Of a DNA stretch of 64,000 bases, positions 62,885 through 64,000 are shown piece by piece (positions within the stretch are counted from its first letter, which is position 1; each line of letters begins with the position of its first letter). Origin of the DNA: Xenorhabdus indica (GTDB lineage: Bacteria > Pseudomonadota > Gammaproteobacteria > Enterobacterales > Enterobacteriaceae); contig NZ_NKHP01000002.1 of the NCBI RefSeq assembly GCF_014467235.1, positions 119,527 through 183,526 on the forward strand, read 5' to 3'. The notes under the pieces were generated by a model. The model saw nothing but the letters and a program-made list of their open reading frames with translations, was not told the DNA's origin and made no database searches. The translations under genes were made by a program, and so were the position numbers.

Positions 62885-63019
62885 TAATAAATCCTGAATA
62901 AAACCTATACCATCAGATACACTTTATTTTCCGCGTCGCCTCTTTGATTTATTAGTGGCAGTTTCGCGCGAAAATATCAGGCAAAGATAAGTCATCAATT
63001 GTTTGAATTGAGCAGGATC

Positions 63020-64000
63020 TTACTGGTTTACCGCCAAAAAGCCAGATAATGCTTTCTTCAATATCCAAACACGTCCATAGTGGTTATAAAAACCCGCCAT
63101 TTCTCCGGCACGGCTGCCAACACCATGATAAATATCGAAATGATGCCCTTTGATTGCGCCTCCAACATCCAGAGCCACCATCAGACGCATTCGGTACTGT
63201 CCGGTAAACTTGCCGAGGTTATCCAATACCGGTACTTCCGCCAACAATACTGTTCCTGGCGGAACTAATGCCTTATCCGATGCTACCGAAGCTTTTGCAA
63301 CTAAAGGCACTGCACTGGCTCCCCGCACTGCGGTATAAGGTTCAGGCTTAAAAAATACGAAAGAAGGATTCTGTTCCAGAATTTGCCGAATTTCAGATTC
63401 ATTATGCTTTTCAGCCCACTGCCGAATGGCTTTCATCGATATTTCTTCCCGTGGAATTTCTCCACTATCGATTAACACTTTACCTATACTGCGATAAGCA
63501 TGACCATTCTTTCCACCATAACCAAAAAAGGTTAACGGTTTGTCGTCACCAAAATCCACATAACCACTCCCTTGTACTTCCATCAAAAAATTATCTATCA
63601 GAGAGTTGCTGTAGCCAATGATCCACTTTTTATCGAGAACCCCATTATATATAGCCGCACGATCCGGCAAGCGGGAATACGATTTATCTGGCATTTGGTA
63701 CAGAGGATATCTAAATTCACCTTGTTTAATATGGCGAGCCTGTAATATAGGGGTATAGTAGCCGGTAAATTTGACATTGCCGTAATTATCTTCGCCTTCC
63801 ATCTGGTAAGCGAGCAAACCAAACTGAGCTAAATTGCGAATATTTCCACCATACTGCACCCAGTTTTCGATAGCATTAAAAGTAGCGCGTTGATTGGCAT
63901 ACAATTGGGGTGAAGACTCGTTGATTAATTTGACCTGAGTGACAAAATCTCCGGCATTGACGGGAGAACCTTGTGCGTTTGGCGTATTAACAAGCTGGAA
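63020..64000 (-). CDS. mltA: Membrane-bound lytic murein transglycosylase A, C-terminal part
   Basis: Partial gene: the N-terminus lies past the right edge, and the frame is open through 64000. The protein cleaves peptidoglycan to 1,6-anhydromuropeptides at the outer membrane. Readable blocks: NAGDFVTQVKLINESSPQLYANQ, GEDNYGNVKFTGYYTPILQARH, FFGYGGKNGHAYRSIGKVLID and the catalytic Asp in ALDVGGAIKGHHFDIYHG. The TTG at 63904 is internal, not a start. About 326 residues are visible of an expected 365. Confidence 0.95.
   Translation of the reverse strand, partial: FQLVNTPNAQGSPVNAGDFVTQVKLINESSPQLYANQRATFNAIENWVQYGGNIRNLAQFGLLAYQMEGEDNYGNVKFTGYYTPILQARHIKQGEFRYPLYQMPDKSYSRLPDRAAIYNGVLDKKWIIGYSNSLIDNFLMEVQGSGYVDFGDDKPLTFFGYGGKNGHAYRSIGKVLIDSGEIPREEISMKAIRQWAEKHNESEIRQILEQNPSFVFFKPEPYTAVRGASAVPLVAKASVASDKALVPPGTVLLAEVPVLDNLGKFTGQYRMRLMVALDVGGAIKGHHFDIYHGVGSRAGEMAGFYNHYGRVWILKKALSGFLAVNQ

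Overview
The window reads as a chromosomal stretch of an enterobacterial insect pathogen, most likely Photorhabdus or a close Morganellaceae relative. Most genes are recognisable orthologues of Escherichia coli genes in E. coli-like order. Added to these are a serralysin operon of the PrtA/Inh/PrtBCD type, a VapA-like protein gene, a cholesterol oxidase gene and AT-rich intergenic DNA with short ERIC-like TATACCC...GGGTATA elements. Species assignment is inference from gene content; no 16S sequence lies inside the window.

Layout. 1-330 is the promoter and leader of an rRNA operon transcribed leftwards, whose 16S gene lies off the left edge. gmhB (-) follows. Divergent from it is a MetJ-controlled methionine importer metN-metI-metQ (+), then rcsF, trmO and proS (+), and nlpE (-). 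rof (+) and tilS (-) converge around an AT-rich insertion with a VapA-family gene; a DMT-type permease gene separates tilS from accA. From 32 kb down to 11.8 kb a long leftward block encodes translation and envelope biogenesis: rpsB-tsf, pyrH, frr, dxr, uppS-cdsA-rseP-bamA-skp-lpxD-fabZ-lpxA-lpxB-rnhB-dnaE-accA.

32-50 kb: map, glnD, dapD and yaeH run rightwards. yqcA, truC, yqcC, the CsrB regulatory RNA and syd run leftwards. Between syd and queF, which are near neighbours in E. coli, sits a roughly 6.5-kb AT-rich accessory island: a VAO-type cholesterol oxidase gene, then a phosphatidylserine-decarboxylase-like gene, a pentein (amidinotransferase/dimethylargininase-type) gene and an ABC exporter gene. 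The last three look like a small uncharacterised small-molecule pathway with its exporter. queF, ppnN and xni resume the conserved backbone.

50-64 kb: the leftward operon prtA-inh-prtB-prtC-prtD encodes an RTX metalloprotease, its periplasmic inhibitor and its type I secretion machine, with a hairpin terminator/attenuator between prtA and inh. Then come rlmM, ygdD and gcvA (-), the divergent GcvB small RNA (+), csdA-csdE (+), tcdA (-) and the C-terminal part of mltA (-), cut by the right edge.

RNA elements supported by sequence are GcvB, CsrB with two tandem UvrY/GacA-type boxes, the rpsB (S2) leader, and the rrn P1/P2 promoters with boxA. I see no tRNA gene, CRISPR array or intact insertion sequence.
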